Source: Anaerolineales bacterium (GTDB lineage: Bacteria; Chloroflexota; Anaerolineae; Anaerolineales; DRMV01). Taken from it: 64,000 bases of DNA. The stretch is taken from positions 48,931-112,930 of the forward strand of contig JALVVL010000010.1 in NCBI GenBank assembly GCA_027023425.1, written 5' to 3'. Below the pieces are notes generated by a model that saw nothing but the letters and a program-made list of their open reading frames with translations, was not told where the DNA came from and did no database searches. The position numbers and the translations under genes are program-made. Position 1 is the first letter of the stretch; the number at the start of each line of letters is the position of its first letter. Below are positions 40,452-49,849 of the stretch, piece after piece.

Positions 40452-43400
40452 ATGGATAGCACAAACCTGCTCGTCTTGGGCACTACATTAGCCTCTACCG
40501 GCGCTGGGCTGTGGTTAGTAGCATGGGCTCTTGCTCATGTTACAAAACCCGAGGATGCGGTCAACGTAAAAACCGCTCCTCTTACGCCCATTCCTGCGAC
40601 AGAAGAACCAAAGTCGGATAGCGCCGTTTTGATAGTGACTGAAGGGGGGAAGGTAGCATACATTGATAATCAGGCGCGCGAGATGCTCAACCTTAGCACG
40701 GCCGACTTCCCTTCATTGGACTACATACTTGAACACACCCATCCAGAGGAAGAACTGCTAAAACTGTGCAACAGCCCCGGCCAAGCCACGCTAACCATCG
40801 GCTCCACACCGGTAGAAGCAACATCTTATCCCGTGCCATATAACGGCACAAAAGCAATGTTAATAGCCCTGCGGCCATTTGGCTCTCTAAAAGAAGAAAA
40901 ATCTTCTCTGGGCACAACAATCCAAACGCTAAATTTGTTTGCCGATCTGGCGCAATCGGTCAGCAAAGAATTAGACGTAGAAAAAGTGATGCACGCTTTG
41001 GCGCGTGCAGTCAACAGGGTAATACAAACCGACGCCGTACGCATTTCACTTCTTGACGAACAGGGAATACTCCACCCATACGTTTTCCACGGCGCTCCGG
41101 GGAAAGTGTACGAAGCAAGGACAATCCCGCCGCACCCGCCCACAAGCGGGTTGGCCAAGCACGTGCTCACTACCAAAAAGCCCCTGCTGATTCCCGACGT
41201 ACAAAACCTACCCGAAAAATTTAAGGCCAACCCGCCGCATCAACCGCGCGGCACTTACCTCGGCGTGCCAATACTTATAGACGACAAAGTAATAGGCCTT
41301 ATAGAAGTCGGCAAGGCCGAACCAAACGCATTTTTTGGCATTCAACTTGAGTTTCTCACCCTATTGGCAAACATGGCTGGGGCATCGGTGCGCAACGCAC
41401 ACCTATTCACCGAAACCCAAAAACGCCTGCGCGAACTCCAAAGCCTCACCGACCTCGCCGCCGCCATAAGCGGCTCAAAAGAACTACGCACACTGGTACA
41501 AAAAATTCTGGAAAGCATCCGCCCGCTCACAAAAGCAGAAATTCTCGGCCTAATCTTATACGACGAAGCCCACCGTGACCTTGTAGCACAAAAGCCATTC
41601 CTCGGCCTGCCGGAAAGCATAATATCCAACTACCGCGGCCATGTGGCCTCAGGCTCAAAAGCCGAAGCAATTATCCAAAACAGAGAGCCAATTGTTGTTG
41701 AAGCCAACGCCCCGGAAGACGAGCGGATAAAAGCCTTGGGCTTCTCAAACTTTTACCTCGCCGCAAGCATAGATGCCACAGTGCTGTACCCCCTCCATTC
41801 AGGGCGGCAGTTTCTGGGCTATTTACAAATAGCCAACACGCCCGAGCGCCCGCCATTCACCGAAGAAGAGCGGAAAGTGGTGGCCTTGGCGGCCTCGCAA
41901 ATAGCGCCGTTATTAGAAAATGCCGTGCTCTTCCAACAAGCACGGGAGCGCGCCCGCAGAGCAGAAGCGCTGCGGCGCGTAGCAAGCCTTGCCGCCTCAT
42001 CGGCAAGCATAGATGAACTCCTTAAGTTCTCAATTTTAGAATTAGCCCACTTGCTAAATGTAAAAAAGGCGGCTGTTCGGTTATTGGATGAAGACAGTAA
42101 CCGCCTCGTACCTCACCTGCCTTCTCTCGTTGGAATTCCAAAAGAGTTAGCAAAAAAACTCGGCGAGTCTTCCGCTCAACATACGGATTTTGCCAGCACT
42201 GCCACCCATAGCGGCAAGGCGCTTATTTCCAAAAACGCCCAAACCGACGAAAACTTGCCACAAGTTTACCGTGAACTATTGCAAAATTTCCACGAAGTAA
42301 AATCTGTGCTGATAGTACCCCTAAAAACCGAGCAAGGCGGCCTCGGGGAACTTATTTTCCTGAGCGAACAAGAAGGACGGTTTGACGAAAACGATCTCAA
42401 ACTTGTAAGCGCCACAGCCGCACAAATCGCACTTTCACTTGAACGCCAACGTTTGCTTTCCGAAAGCGATATTAGCCTCCGCCGCCGTGTGGAAGAATTG
42501 AGCACGCTCGCGCATTTAAGCCGCGAACTTGGCCTGCTTTCTTCTCTAAACGAAGTGCTGCGCTACTCCCACAAACAGATGCTTGCCCTAACAAACTCAA
42601 CGTGCGGAGCAATTTTCTTGCTTCGCAAACAGCAAGGCAACTACAAAATCAAGCATCTTGTGGCCGATGAAGGCTGCCAGCGCGCCCTTTCGGCGCTGGA
42701 TAAAGAAACGTTGGAACGCGGGGAACCCCTTTCCGTGGAAGATTACAGCACCGATGTGCTCCAACCGCCCCACGAAGGAGTGCGTTCTTCGCTATCGCTT
42801 CCCCTAAAATACCAAGACAAGATTCTCGGTGTAGCGCACCTCCATTCCAACAAAGCAAGGCACTTTACAACCAAAAGCATTCACCTTGCCCGACTCATAG
42901 CCCAACACGTGGCCGTAGCCATCGGCAACGCGCAGCGCCAACAAGACCTGCTTGAAGAAAACGCCGCACTGCAAAGCAAAGCACACGCCCTCACTTTGCT
43001 GCGCAATTTCCTACGCTCCGAGCAGCCACTAAGCGACACCAAAGGCGCAATAAGCAAACTCATAAGTGCCCTTCACCAGATCACCCCCTTTGACGCCATC
43101 TGGGTGGGCGAATACACCCCAAGCAAAGGCACAATCAGCGCCATAACCTCGGTTGGCTTCCAACCCGGCGAGCCGCTCCCTTGGGATTCCCTAAGCCTGT
43201 TGCTGGAAGATGAATTCAACCGCGCGGGAGTTTATTTCATCCCGGCCGAAAAGCGACCACCGACGCCTTCTAACCTGAACCTTCCACAACCCAAAAACCC
43301 AATCCTCGGCCAAGATGAAGAAAACTCATGGCGGCAGGATGACCTATTGCTCGTGCCGCTTAGGGCTTCAAACGGACAGGTTATTGGCCTGATTTACTTC

Positions 43401-46400
43401 AACTCACCGCGCAACGGCTTGCGGCCATCCGCCACCGAGTTGGAAATCATCCGCCTGTTTGCCGAACAAATAGCGTGGCTGATGGAGGCACACCAAACCG
43501 CGCAAGCCCTGATAAAACGACAAGAGGCACTTGAAAAGCAAATAAAGCAAACCGACGAAGCACTCCGTACCGCACAAAAAGATACACCGCGCTGGATGCG
43601 CAAAGACCTACAGCAAACGATTGACCGCTACCGGCTTGGTCAACGAGCAAATCGTCTGCACAAAGGGCTCAACATCGCGGCGCTGGTAAACCAACAGCCC
43701 AGCCGCTCAGCAGTTTTAGACGCTCTTGGCACCCAATTGATAGAACAATTTGGGTTCAACTATTTGCTAATTGCCGCTCCGGCCGCCGGCACCAAAGAAG
43801 GCCTGCACCTTGAACAAGCCTTTGGCGATTTGCCCACCGACCTAAAGATAGAAATTCTGCTTGGGCAGCGCAATCCCCTTTCCGAAGTTGCACGCAAGGG
43901 CGAAGTAATCATAGAACCCGATATCCAGCGCAACAACAAATGGGCAAATTCACCGCTACTGGAGAGGCTTGAAATCAAGGGATTTGTTGCTTTCCCAATT
44001 CACACCGAACAAGCCGGGGAAGAGACAACAAACCAAAAGGTTATCAGCCATGTAGTAATGGCGGGCTCGTGCACACCTTTGCTTGAATTTTCAGAGGATG
44101 AAAGCGCGATCTTCCAACTGATAAGCCGCCAAGTAGGTATAACGCTTGACAACCTAACCATGCTGGCACGCACCGAACGGCGACTGCGCGAAGCCGCCTT
44201 GCTTTTGGAATTTAGCAGTCAACTCGGCGTTTTAGACCCAGAACGCATCCTCAACACGTTGCTCCACAGCACCCTTGGCGTCCTGCAAAACGTGCACGCC
44301 GGCTTTGTAGCGCTATGGCAACCGGAAGAAGAAATCCTAAAGCCGGTTGTGGCAACAGGCTATGCGCGTTCCGATGAAATAAAAAACATCGTCCTGCCCA
44401 AAGAAAGCCTGCCCGCAAAAGTAATGTTTGAAGGGCGCAGCAGGATAATAGACGAACTGGACTTTGCCTCCGCCTACCCATTTGACGCCGACAACCTGCT
44501 GCGTTACCGGACGGCCACGGCCGAGCGCCTGCCGGTCTCCAGCATGATGGTGCCCATACGCTCCGGCGAAAACTCGCTCGGCGTGATTGTGCTGGACAAT
44601 TTCAACACGGCTTCGGCTTTCACCGCCGAGGACGAAAAACTGGTACTTTCGCTAACCCAGCAGACGGCTTTGGCATTAGAAAACGCCCGGTTGCTCAACA
44701 CAGCCGAGCGCCGCGCCTCTCAGTTGCAAGCGCTTGCAAAAGTATCTACCAACATAACTGCCCACATCCTTTCATACGAAGAAGTGGCAAAATCGCTGCT
44801 TGACCAATTAGCCCAAGTACTGCCTTACGATCGCGGCACGCTGTGGCTGCTTGAAGGCAACCGGCTGACGGTGCATGATGCGCGTGGCTTTGAAAACGCT
44901 CAGGAAATCATCGGCATCTCCACAAATGTGGAAGACAGCGCCCTGTTTCAAGAAATGCTCAGAGACAAACGGCCTTTGGTTGTGGACGACATAACCAAAG
45001 ACCCGCGCTTCCCCCAAGCGCAACCGATACCCTACCGCTCATGGCTCGGCATCCCGCTGGTGCTCAAAGAAAAAGTGCTGGGCGTAATAGCGCTGGAAAA
45101 AGACAAAGCGCGGTTCTTCACAGCAGACTGGGTAGAAACGGCAGAAACGTTTGCCGCACAAGCCGCCGCCGCGCTTGAAAACGCCCGGCTCCACGAAGAA
45201 ACCCTCCGCCGCACCAACGAATTAGACGAACGGACGCGCAGGCTTGCTCTTGTTTACCAAGTAACTTCCAACCTCGCAACCTCTTTAGACCCCCAATACA
45301 TTGCCCGCTACACCGCTGAGCGCCTGCACGAAGCACTCGGCAAAGGCAAAGTAATAACCCTGCTGTGGCACGAAAGCAAACCTACCGTCGTCGCCGAATT
45401 CCCCGAAAGCGCTAAAACCGAAAACGCATCGGAAATCCCCGCGGAAGCACCGCTTTGGGAACACCTGCGGGAATCCGGCGGCATCTACAGAGCCAAAAAC
45501 GCACTTGACGATGAGGAATTGGCACCGTTGCACCCACTAATTGCCGCCCACAAGGCAAAAAGCGCCACCTTGGTGCCCATGATCGCAGGGCAAAGCCTGA
45601 TGGGAGTGATGGTGTTGCTGACTGGCGAAGAGGAAGAAGTAGACGCCGATGAGTTGGAACTTGTGAAGACATTGGCAAACCAAGCCGCAGTTGCCCTCCA
45701 AAACGCTCGGCTATACGAAGAGACGCGCCGATTCTCCGAAGAATTGGAGCGCCGCGTGGAAGAGCGCACAGCCGAACTTCAGCGCGAGCATCACCGCTCC
45801 CAAACCCTCCTTAAAATCATCGGCGAACTGGCCGCCAGTCTGGACTTAGACCAAGTACTAAACCGCACGCTGGCACTGCTGAACGAAAGCCTTTCGGCTG
45901 ACCACAGTAGCATTTTGCTCGCCCGCCCGGGAGAAAAAACGCTCTTCCTGCGCGCCGCCTACGGCAAATCCGGCCGGTTGCCGCTCGGCGGAAGGCCTAC
46001 CAACATCTCCGCAACCGATTCCCTCGCGGGCTGGGTCATCACGCACCGCCAGCCCATCCTGATAGGCGATTTACAAGCCGACCCACGCTGGCGAAAAGGG
46101 CTTGAAGGTGAAGAACTACAACACCGTAGCGCCATCTGCGTCCCGCTGATTTTTGGCGAAGAGGTGCTCGGCGCGCTGATGATTTTCCACGAAGAGCCCG
46201 ACCACTTCACCGAATACCATTTGGATTTGGCAATGGCAACGGCCAAACAAATGGCAATCACCATCAACCAATCGGAAATTTTCCGCTTGGTAAACGAGCA
46301 AGCGGAGCACTTGGGGCGAATGGCGCGCGCACAAGAAATTGAAGCCCGGCGGGCAAAAGCAATCCTTGAAGCAATTGCCGACGGCGTAGTGGTAACCGAC

Positions 46401-47459
46401 AAACGCAACAAAATAACCCTTTTCAACCCCTCTGCAAGCCGCATTTTAGGAATCCCGGCCGAAAAAGCCATCGGTCAGCCGCTTGCACACTTTGTAGGCT
46501 TTTTCGGCGCGGCAGGCCGGCAGTGGATGGAAACCATCCATATGTGGTCTGAAAACCCCGAAATGAGCGCCGAGGGCATAACTTACGAAGAGCAAATAGA
46601 GATGGAAGACGGGCGTGTAATTTCAGTACACCTTGCGCCGGTTTTCTCACACAACGAATTCTTGGGCACGGTTTCCGTTTTCCGCGACATCACCCACCAA
46701 GTTGAGGTTGACCGCCTGAAATCTGAATTCGTCGCCACTGTGTCACACGAACTGCGCACCCCGATGACGGCCATCAAAGGCTATGTGGACATTTTGCTAA
46801 TGGGCGCAGCCGGGCCGCTCACCGAACAACAAAGGCAATTCCTAAACACCGTCAAATCCAACACCGAGCGCCTCAACCTGTTAGTGAGCGACTTGCTTGA
46901 CATTTCGCGCATTGAAGCAGGGCATATCTCGCTTATCAAAGAAGAAATTGACCTTGGCAAACTCATCCAAGAAGTAGTTGCCGAAGTAAAGCGAATCGCC
47001 AAAGATGAAAACCGCCCCATGAATTTTGAAGTAGAAATTGCTCCTGACCTCCCTCACATCTACGCCGACCGTGAGCGCATCCGGCAAGTTGTTGAAAACT
47101 TGGTGGAAAACGCCTACCGCTACACCTCCGAAGGCGGCAAAATAACAGTGCGGGCATACCCGCTCAATGAGGCCGAAATCCAAGTGGACGTGATTGACAC
47201 CGGCATAGGGATTCCACCCGAGGAACAAGAGCGTGTCTTTGAACGTTTTTACCGAGGCGAAAACCCACTGGTAATGGCATCGGCAGGCACTGGCCTTGGC
47301 CTCTCAATTGTGAAAACATTGGTTGAAATGCACAACGGTGAGATTTGGCTCAGCAGCGAAGGAATCCCCGGCAAAGGAAGCACGTTCTCCTTCAAACTGC
47401 CGGTCAAAGGCGAAAACAATGACGAAACACAACACTATGCGCCACCATCCGAGGAGTAG
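40452..47459 (+). CDS. Giant multi-GAF sensor histidine kinase
   Basis: 2335 aa, the largest gene here. One N-terminal membrane segment (about 5-29) is followed by a PAS-like region (about 55-145). About ten consecutive GAF-type modules lie between residues 155 and 1950, each starting after a linker helix and ending in a VALQNARLYEE-like helix; one coiled segment (RRVEERTAELQREH) precedes the last. A PAS domain (about 1965-2075) follows, then HisKA with phosphorylatable His2099 in TVSHELRTP and HATPase_c with NLVENAYRY, DTGIGIPPEEQERVFERF and GTGLGLSIVKTLVE. The kinase core is intact. It is flanked by a receiver-GGDEF gene (15 bp upstream) and a lone receiver (3 bp downstream). Ligands unknown. 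Confidence 0.95.
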   Translation: MDSTNLLVLGTTLASTGAGLWLVAWALAHVTKPEDAVNVKTAPLTPIPATEEPKSDSAVLIVTEGGKVAYIDNQAREMLNLSTADFPSLDYILEHTHPEEELLKLCNSPGQATLTIGSTPVEATSYPVPYNGTKAMLIALRPFGSLKEEKSSLGTTIQTLNLFADLAQSVSKELDVEKVMHALARAVNRVIQTDAVRISLLDEQGILHPYVFHGAPGKVYEARTIPPHPPTSGLAKHVLTTKKPLLIPDVQNLPEKFKANPPHQPRGTYLGVPILIDDKVIGLIEVGKAEPNAFFGIQLEFLTLLANMAGASVRNAHLFTETQKRLRELQSLTDLAAAISGSKELRTLVQKILESIRPLTKAEILGLILYDEAHRDLVAQKPFLGLPESIISNYRGHVASGSKAEAIIQNREPIVVEANAPEDERIKALGFSNFYLAASIDATVLYPLHSGRQFLGYLQIANTPERPPFTEEERKVVALAASQIAPLLENAVLFQQARERARRAEALRRVASLAASSASIDELLKFSILELAHLLNVKKAAVRLLDEDSNRLVPHLPSLVGIPKELAKKLGESSAQHTDFASTATHSGKALISKNAQTDENLPQVYRELLQNFHEVKSVLIVPLKTEQGGLGELIFLSEQEGRFDENDLKLVSATAAQIALSLERQRLLSESDISLRRRVEELSTLAHLSRELGLLSSLNEVLRYSHKQMLALTNSTCGAIFLLRKQQGNYKIKHLVADEGCQRALSALDKETLERGEPLSVEDYSTDVLQPPHEGVRSSLSLPLKYQDKILGVAHLHSNKARHFTTKSIHLARLIAQHVAVAIGNAQRQQDLLEENAALQSKAHALTLLRNFLRSEQPLSDTKGAISKLISALHQITPFDAIWVGEYTPSKGTISAITSVGFQPGEPLPWDSLSLLLEDEFNRAGVYFIPAEKRPPTPSNLNLPQPKNPILGQDEENSWRQDDLLLVPLRASNGQVIGLIYFNSPRNGLRPSATELEIIRLFAEQIAWLMEAHQTAQALIKRQEALEKQIKQTDEALRTAQKDTPRWMRKDLQQTIDRYRLGQRANRLHKGLNIAALVNQQPSRSAVLDALGTQLIEQFGFNYLLIAAPAAGTKEGLHLEQAFGDLPTDLKIEILLGQRNPLSEVARKGEVIIEPDIQRNNKWANSPLLERLEIKGFVAFPIHTEQAGEETTNQKVISHVVMAGSCTPLLEFSEDESAIFQLISRQVGITLDNLTMLARTERRLREAALLLEFSSQLGVLDPERILNTLLHSTLGVLQNVHAGFVALWQPEEEILKPVVATGYARSDEIKNIVLPKESLPAKVMFEGRSRIIDELDFASAYPFDADNLLRYRTATAERLPVSSMMVPIRSGENSLGVIVLDNFNTASAFTAEDEKLVLSLTQQTALALENARLLNTAERRASQLQALAKVSTNITAHILSYEEVAKSLLDQLAQVLPYDRGTLWLLEGNRLTVHDARGFENAQEIIGISTNVEDSALFQEMLRDKRPLVVDDITKDPRFPQAQPIPYRSWLGIPLVLKEKVLGVIALEKDKARFFTADWVETAETFAAQAAAALENARLHEETLRRTNELDERTRRLALVYQVTSNLATSLDPQYIARYTAERLHEALGKGKVITLLWHESKPTVVAEFPESAKTENASEIPAEAPLWEHLRESGGIYRAKNALDDEELAPLHPLIAAHKAKSATLVPMIAGQSLMGVMVLLTGEEEEVDADELELVKTLANQAAVALQNARLYEETRRFSEELERRVEERTAELQREHHRSQTLLKIIGELAASLDLDQVLNRTLALLNESLSADHSSILLARPGEKTLFLRAAYGKSGRLPLGGRPTNISATDSLAGWVITHRQPILIGDLQADPRWRKGLEGEELQHRSAICVPLIFGEEVLGALMIFHEEPDHFTEYHLDLAMATAKQMAITINQSEIFRLVNEQAEHLGRMARAQEIEARRAKAILEAIADGVVVTDKRNKITLFNPSASRILGIPAEKAIGQPLAHFVGFFGAAGRQWMETIHMWSENPEMSAEGITYEEQIEMEDGRVISVHLAPVFSHNEFLGTVSVFRDITHQVEVDRLKSEFVATVSHELRTPMTAIKGYVDILLMGAAGPLTEQQRQFLNTVKSNTERLNLLVSDLLDISRIEAGHISLIKEEIDLGKLIQEVVAEVKRIAKDENRPMNFEVEIAPDLPHIYADRERIRQVVENLVENAYRYTSEGGKITVRAYPLNEAEIQVDVIDTGIGIPPEEQERVFERFYRGENPLVMASAGTGLGLSIVKTLVEMHNGEIWLSSEGIPGKGSTFSFKLPVKGENNDETQHYAPPSEE

Positions 47460-47462
47460 CAA

Positions 47463-47831
47463 ATGGCTAAAATCGTAATTGCCGAAGACGAACCCGATAT
47501 CCGCGACCTCATCACTTTCACACTGCAATTCGCGGGCCATCAAGTAATCGCCACCGCCAACGGCGTAGAAGCAGTGCAAGCAGTGGAAAAAGAGCGTCCG
47601 GATCTGGTGCTAATGGATGTGAGGATGCCCAAAATGAGCGGATATGAAGCCTGCCGCGCGTTGAAAGACAATCCGGAAACGGCCAGCGTGCCGGTAGTGT
47701 TCCTTTCTGCCAAGGGGCAAGAAAGCGAAGTGCAAGAAGGGTTGGCCGCGGGCGCAATTGCCTACATCCTCAAACCCTTTTCGCCGGACGAATTGATAAG
47801 CCGCGTTCAGGAAATTTTGCAATCGGCATAA
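47463..47831 (+). CDS. Single-domain response regulator (CheY-like)
   Basis: 122 aa, a receiver only: acidic pair IAEDEPD, phosphoacceptor Asp52 in LVLMDVRMPKMSG, Ser/Thr position VVFLSAKG and KPFSPDEL. No output domain, so it acts through protein contact or as a phosphate shuttle/sink. It starts 3 bp after the giant kinase and must be co-translated with it. A MITE-like repeat follows. Confidence 0.93.
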   Translation: MAKIVIAEDEPDIRDLITFTLQFAGHQVIATANGVEAVQAVEKERPDLVLMDVRMPKMSGYEACRALKDNPETASVPVVFLSAKGQESEVQEGLAAGAIAYILKPFSPDELISRVQEILQSA

Positions 47832-47848
47832 AACCAACGACAACACCT

Positions 47849-48003
47849 TAGGGCTTACGCAGTTACTCATAGAAACGCTCGTTTTCATGTCATGGCGAGC
47901 CGCCGTAGGCGGCGAAGCCATCCCCCAGATGATGGAGGAGACCGCTTCAGCGGTCTACGACCGCCTCGCGGCGACATGAAGGAGGAGAACTGCGTAACTC
48001 CTA
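47849..48003. mobile_element. MITE-like repeat, copy 1
   Basis: 155 bp, no ORF of its own. Imperfect terminal inverted repeats (TAGGGCTTACGCAGTTACTC against TAGGAGTTACGCAGTTCTC), flanked by CACCT on both sides, a likely 5-bp target duplication. The interior is strongly palindromic (TCATGTCATGGCGAGCCGCC against the complement of GGCGACATGA). A second copy, nearly identical over the interior, is at 61561-61714. Confidence 0.8.
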
Positions 48004-48027
48004 CACCTAATACTTCGCAGGCGCGCG

Positions 48028-48816
48028 ATGAGTGCCATAATAATCCAAGACAGAATAGTACATTACGAAGTCCTCGGCCGCGGGAGGCCAGTGGTATTCC
48101 TGCACGGCTGGGTTGGCTCGTGGAGGTATTGGATTCCGGCCATGCAACACGCCTCCATGCGCTACCGTGCGTATGCCCTTGACTTTTGGGGCTTTGGCGA
48201 CAGCGATAAGGACACAAATTTCTTCGGGCTGGATTCGCAAACACACCTGCTGGCCGCCTTTCTTGAAGAACTCGGTATTGCCAAAGTGGTGCTAATAGGC
48301 CACGGTCTTGGGGCTATCGTTAGCCTAATTTTCGGCCTGCGCTACCCCCCCGCAGTAGACCGGATGATGCTTATCGGCCTGCCAAGCGATGAAAAAGCGA
48401 TAAACCCACGCCTTTTCAGCGATTCCCCTTCTAAACTGGCCGAATGGTTGCTCAAACCCAGCATAAATACAAAAGCCGCGCGATTAGAAGCCCCCAAAGC
48501 CCACCCGGAGGCAATTGCAAAAAGTGCAAAAGATTTCACCGAGCAACGCTTGTTTTCCCACATGCGGGCTATGACAATTCCAACTCTGCTGGTGCACGGG
48601 CGCAACGACCCGCTGATAAGCGCGCCGACAAGCGCTATCATGGAAACATGGCCTGAGAACGTGCACCAAATCACCTTTGAATCCTCAGGCCACTTTCCAA
48701 TGCTGGATGAGCCGAGCAAGTTCAACCGCTTGCTGACCGACTTTCTGCTTTTGCCATCCGGAGCAAGCCCTAAGCAATTGCAACTCAAGGAAGAATGGAA
48801 ACGCCGCGTGCGCTGA
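48028..48816 (+). CDS. Alpha/beta hydrolase paralogue lacking the nucleophile serine
   Basis: 262 aa. Same architecture as the hydrolase at 35319-36146 (IVHYEVLGRGRPVVFLHGWV, DFWGFGDS, SSGHFPMLDEPSKF). The nucleophile elbow reads LIGHGLGAIV: the Ser codon of the GHSMG motif is GGT (Gly). Acid (GRNDPLIS) and His residues are kept. It is therefore probably a non-catalytic pseudoenzyme acting by binding. It closes the signalling cluster, separated from the lone receiver only by the MITE-like repeat. Confidence 0.87.
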   Translation: MSAIIIQDRIVHYEVLGRGRPVVFLHGWVGSWRYWIPAMQHASMRYRAYALDFWGFGDSDKDTNFFGLDSQTHLLAAFLEELGIAKVVLIGHGLGAIVSLIFGLRYPPAVDRMMLIGLPSDEKAINPRLFSDSPSKLAEWLLKPSINTKAARLEAPKAHPEAIAKSAKDFTEQRLFSHMRAMTIPTLLVHGRNDPLISAPTSAIMETWPENVHQITFESSGHFPMLDEPSKFNRLLTDFLLLPSGASPKQLQLKEEWKRRVR

Positions 48817-48868
48817 AGCGCCGCCAATGCCCACAACGGCAAAAACAAAAGCGACTTTGGAGCAGTCG

Positions 48869-49849
48869 GTGAAAAAGCCGAGGGAATTCATCAAGTTAGC
48901 CCTATGTTGCGCCATAGGGCTGTTTTTATTGAGCGCATGTGTGCTTGGGAACGGCGAACATGCCGCCCCACACACGCCTACCGCGCCAGCCACACCCAGA
49001 TTTTCCGCGCCAGCGCCTGCCTCACACACAATAGCCTTCCACAACGCCTCTTCTGCGACAAGCACACCACACCCCCCAACCGTCACCCCAACTCCGACCT
49101 CACCACCTCCCCCCGCCTGCCTGCAAAAGCCCGGCACAATCCAAGCAGGCTGGCTGCCCGACAAAGCCCTCCCAACCCCCATGGCAGTGCTGGTTTACCT
49201 GCCGCCATGCTACCATGAGCACAAAAACCAAACCTACCCCGTGCTTTACCTTTTGCACGGGCAAGGCTACTCACAGCAACAATGGGTGAGGCTCGGCGCA
49301 ACCAGAACCGCCGATAGGTTAATAGCCGCGGGCGAAGCACCGCCGTTCATAATCGTTATGCCGCGCGAACTCGTCTGGAAAGATCCACCCAAAACCGGCT
49401 TTGACGAAGCATTTTTGCGAACTCTAATGCCGTGGGTGGATAACACTTTCCGCACGCGTCGCGAAAGGCGCTACCGGGCAATTGGCGGCCTTTCGCGCGG
49501 CGCCGCGTGGGCAATCCATTTCGGCTTGCAACGCTGGGACCTGTTCGGCAGTATCGGCGCTCACAGTCCCCCCGTCTTTTGGTCGGATGTAAACAGCGTA
49601 AAACGCTGGCTGTTTTCCATTCCCTATGGAAAATGGCCGCGCATCTACATGGACATTGGCAACAAAGACACCCCTGAAATAATGGACTCAGCAGTTTGGT
49701 TTGAAAAAGAGGTGCTCACCCCCAACGGCATACCGCATGAATGGCATCTGAACCAAGGCATGCACAACGAAAAATACTGGTCGGGGCATGTTGAAGAATA
49801 CCTGCGGTGGTACACCGCGCCTTGGAAGGAAAACGAGGCCAGCCGATGA
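48869..49849 (+). CDS. Putative esterase lipoprotein (esterase D / PF00756 type)
   Basis: About 326 aa from the GTG at 48869 (GGAG 6 nt upstream, placing a short signal VKKPREFIKLALCC before lipobox LLSAC); an ATG at 48827 is the alternative start. A Pro/Thr-rich linker is followed by an alpha/beta hydrolase of the esterase-D type: YLPPCYHEHKNQTYPVLYLLHGQG, the nucleophile elbow GGLSRGAAWA, and a C-terminal His (NQGMHNEKYW). It acts outside the membrane on an unknown ester. Its stop overlaps the queG start by 4 bp. Confidence 0.83.
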   Translation: MKKPREFIKLALCCAIGLFLLSACVLGNGEHAAPHTPTAPATPRFSAPAPASHTIAFHNASSATSTPHPPTVTPTPTSPPPPACLQKPGTIQAGWLPDKALPTPMAVLVYLPPCYHEHKNQTYPVLYLLHGQGYSQQQWVRLGATRTADRLIAAGEAPPFIIVMPRELVWKDPPKTGFDEAFLRTLMPWVDNTFRTRRERRYRAIGGLSRGAAWAIHFGLQRWDLFGSIGAHSPPVFWSDVNSVKRWLFSIPYGKWPRIYMDIGNKDTPEIMDSAVWFEKEVLTPNGIPHEWHLNQGMHNEKYWSGHVEEYLRWYTAPWKENEASR

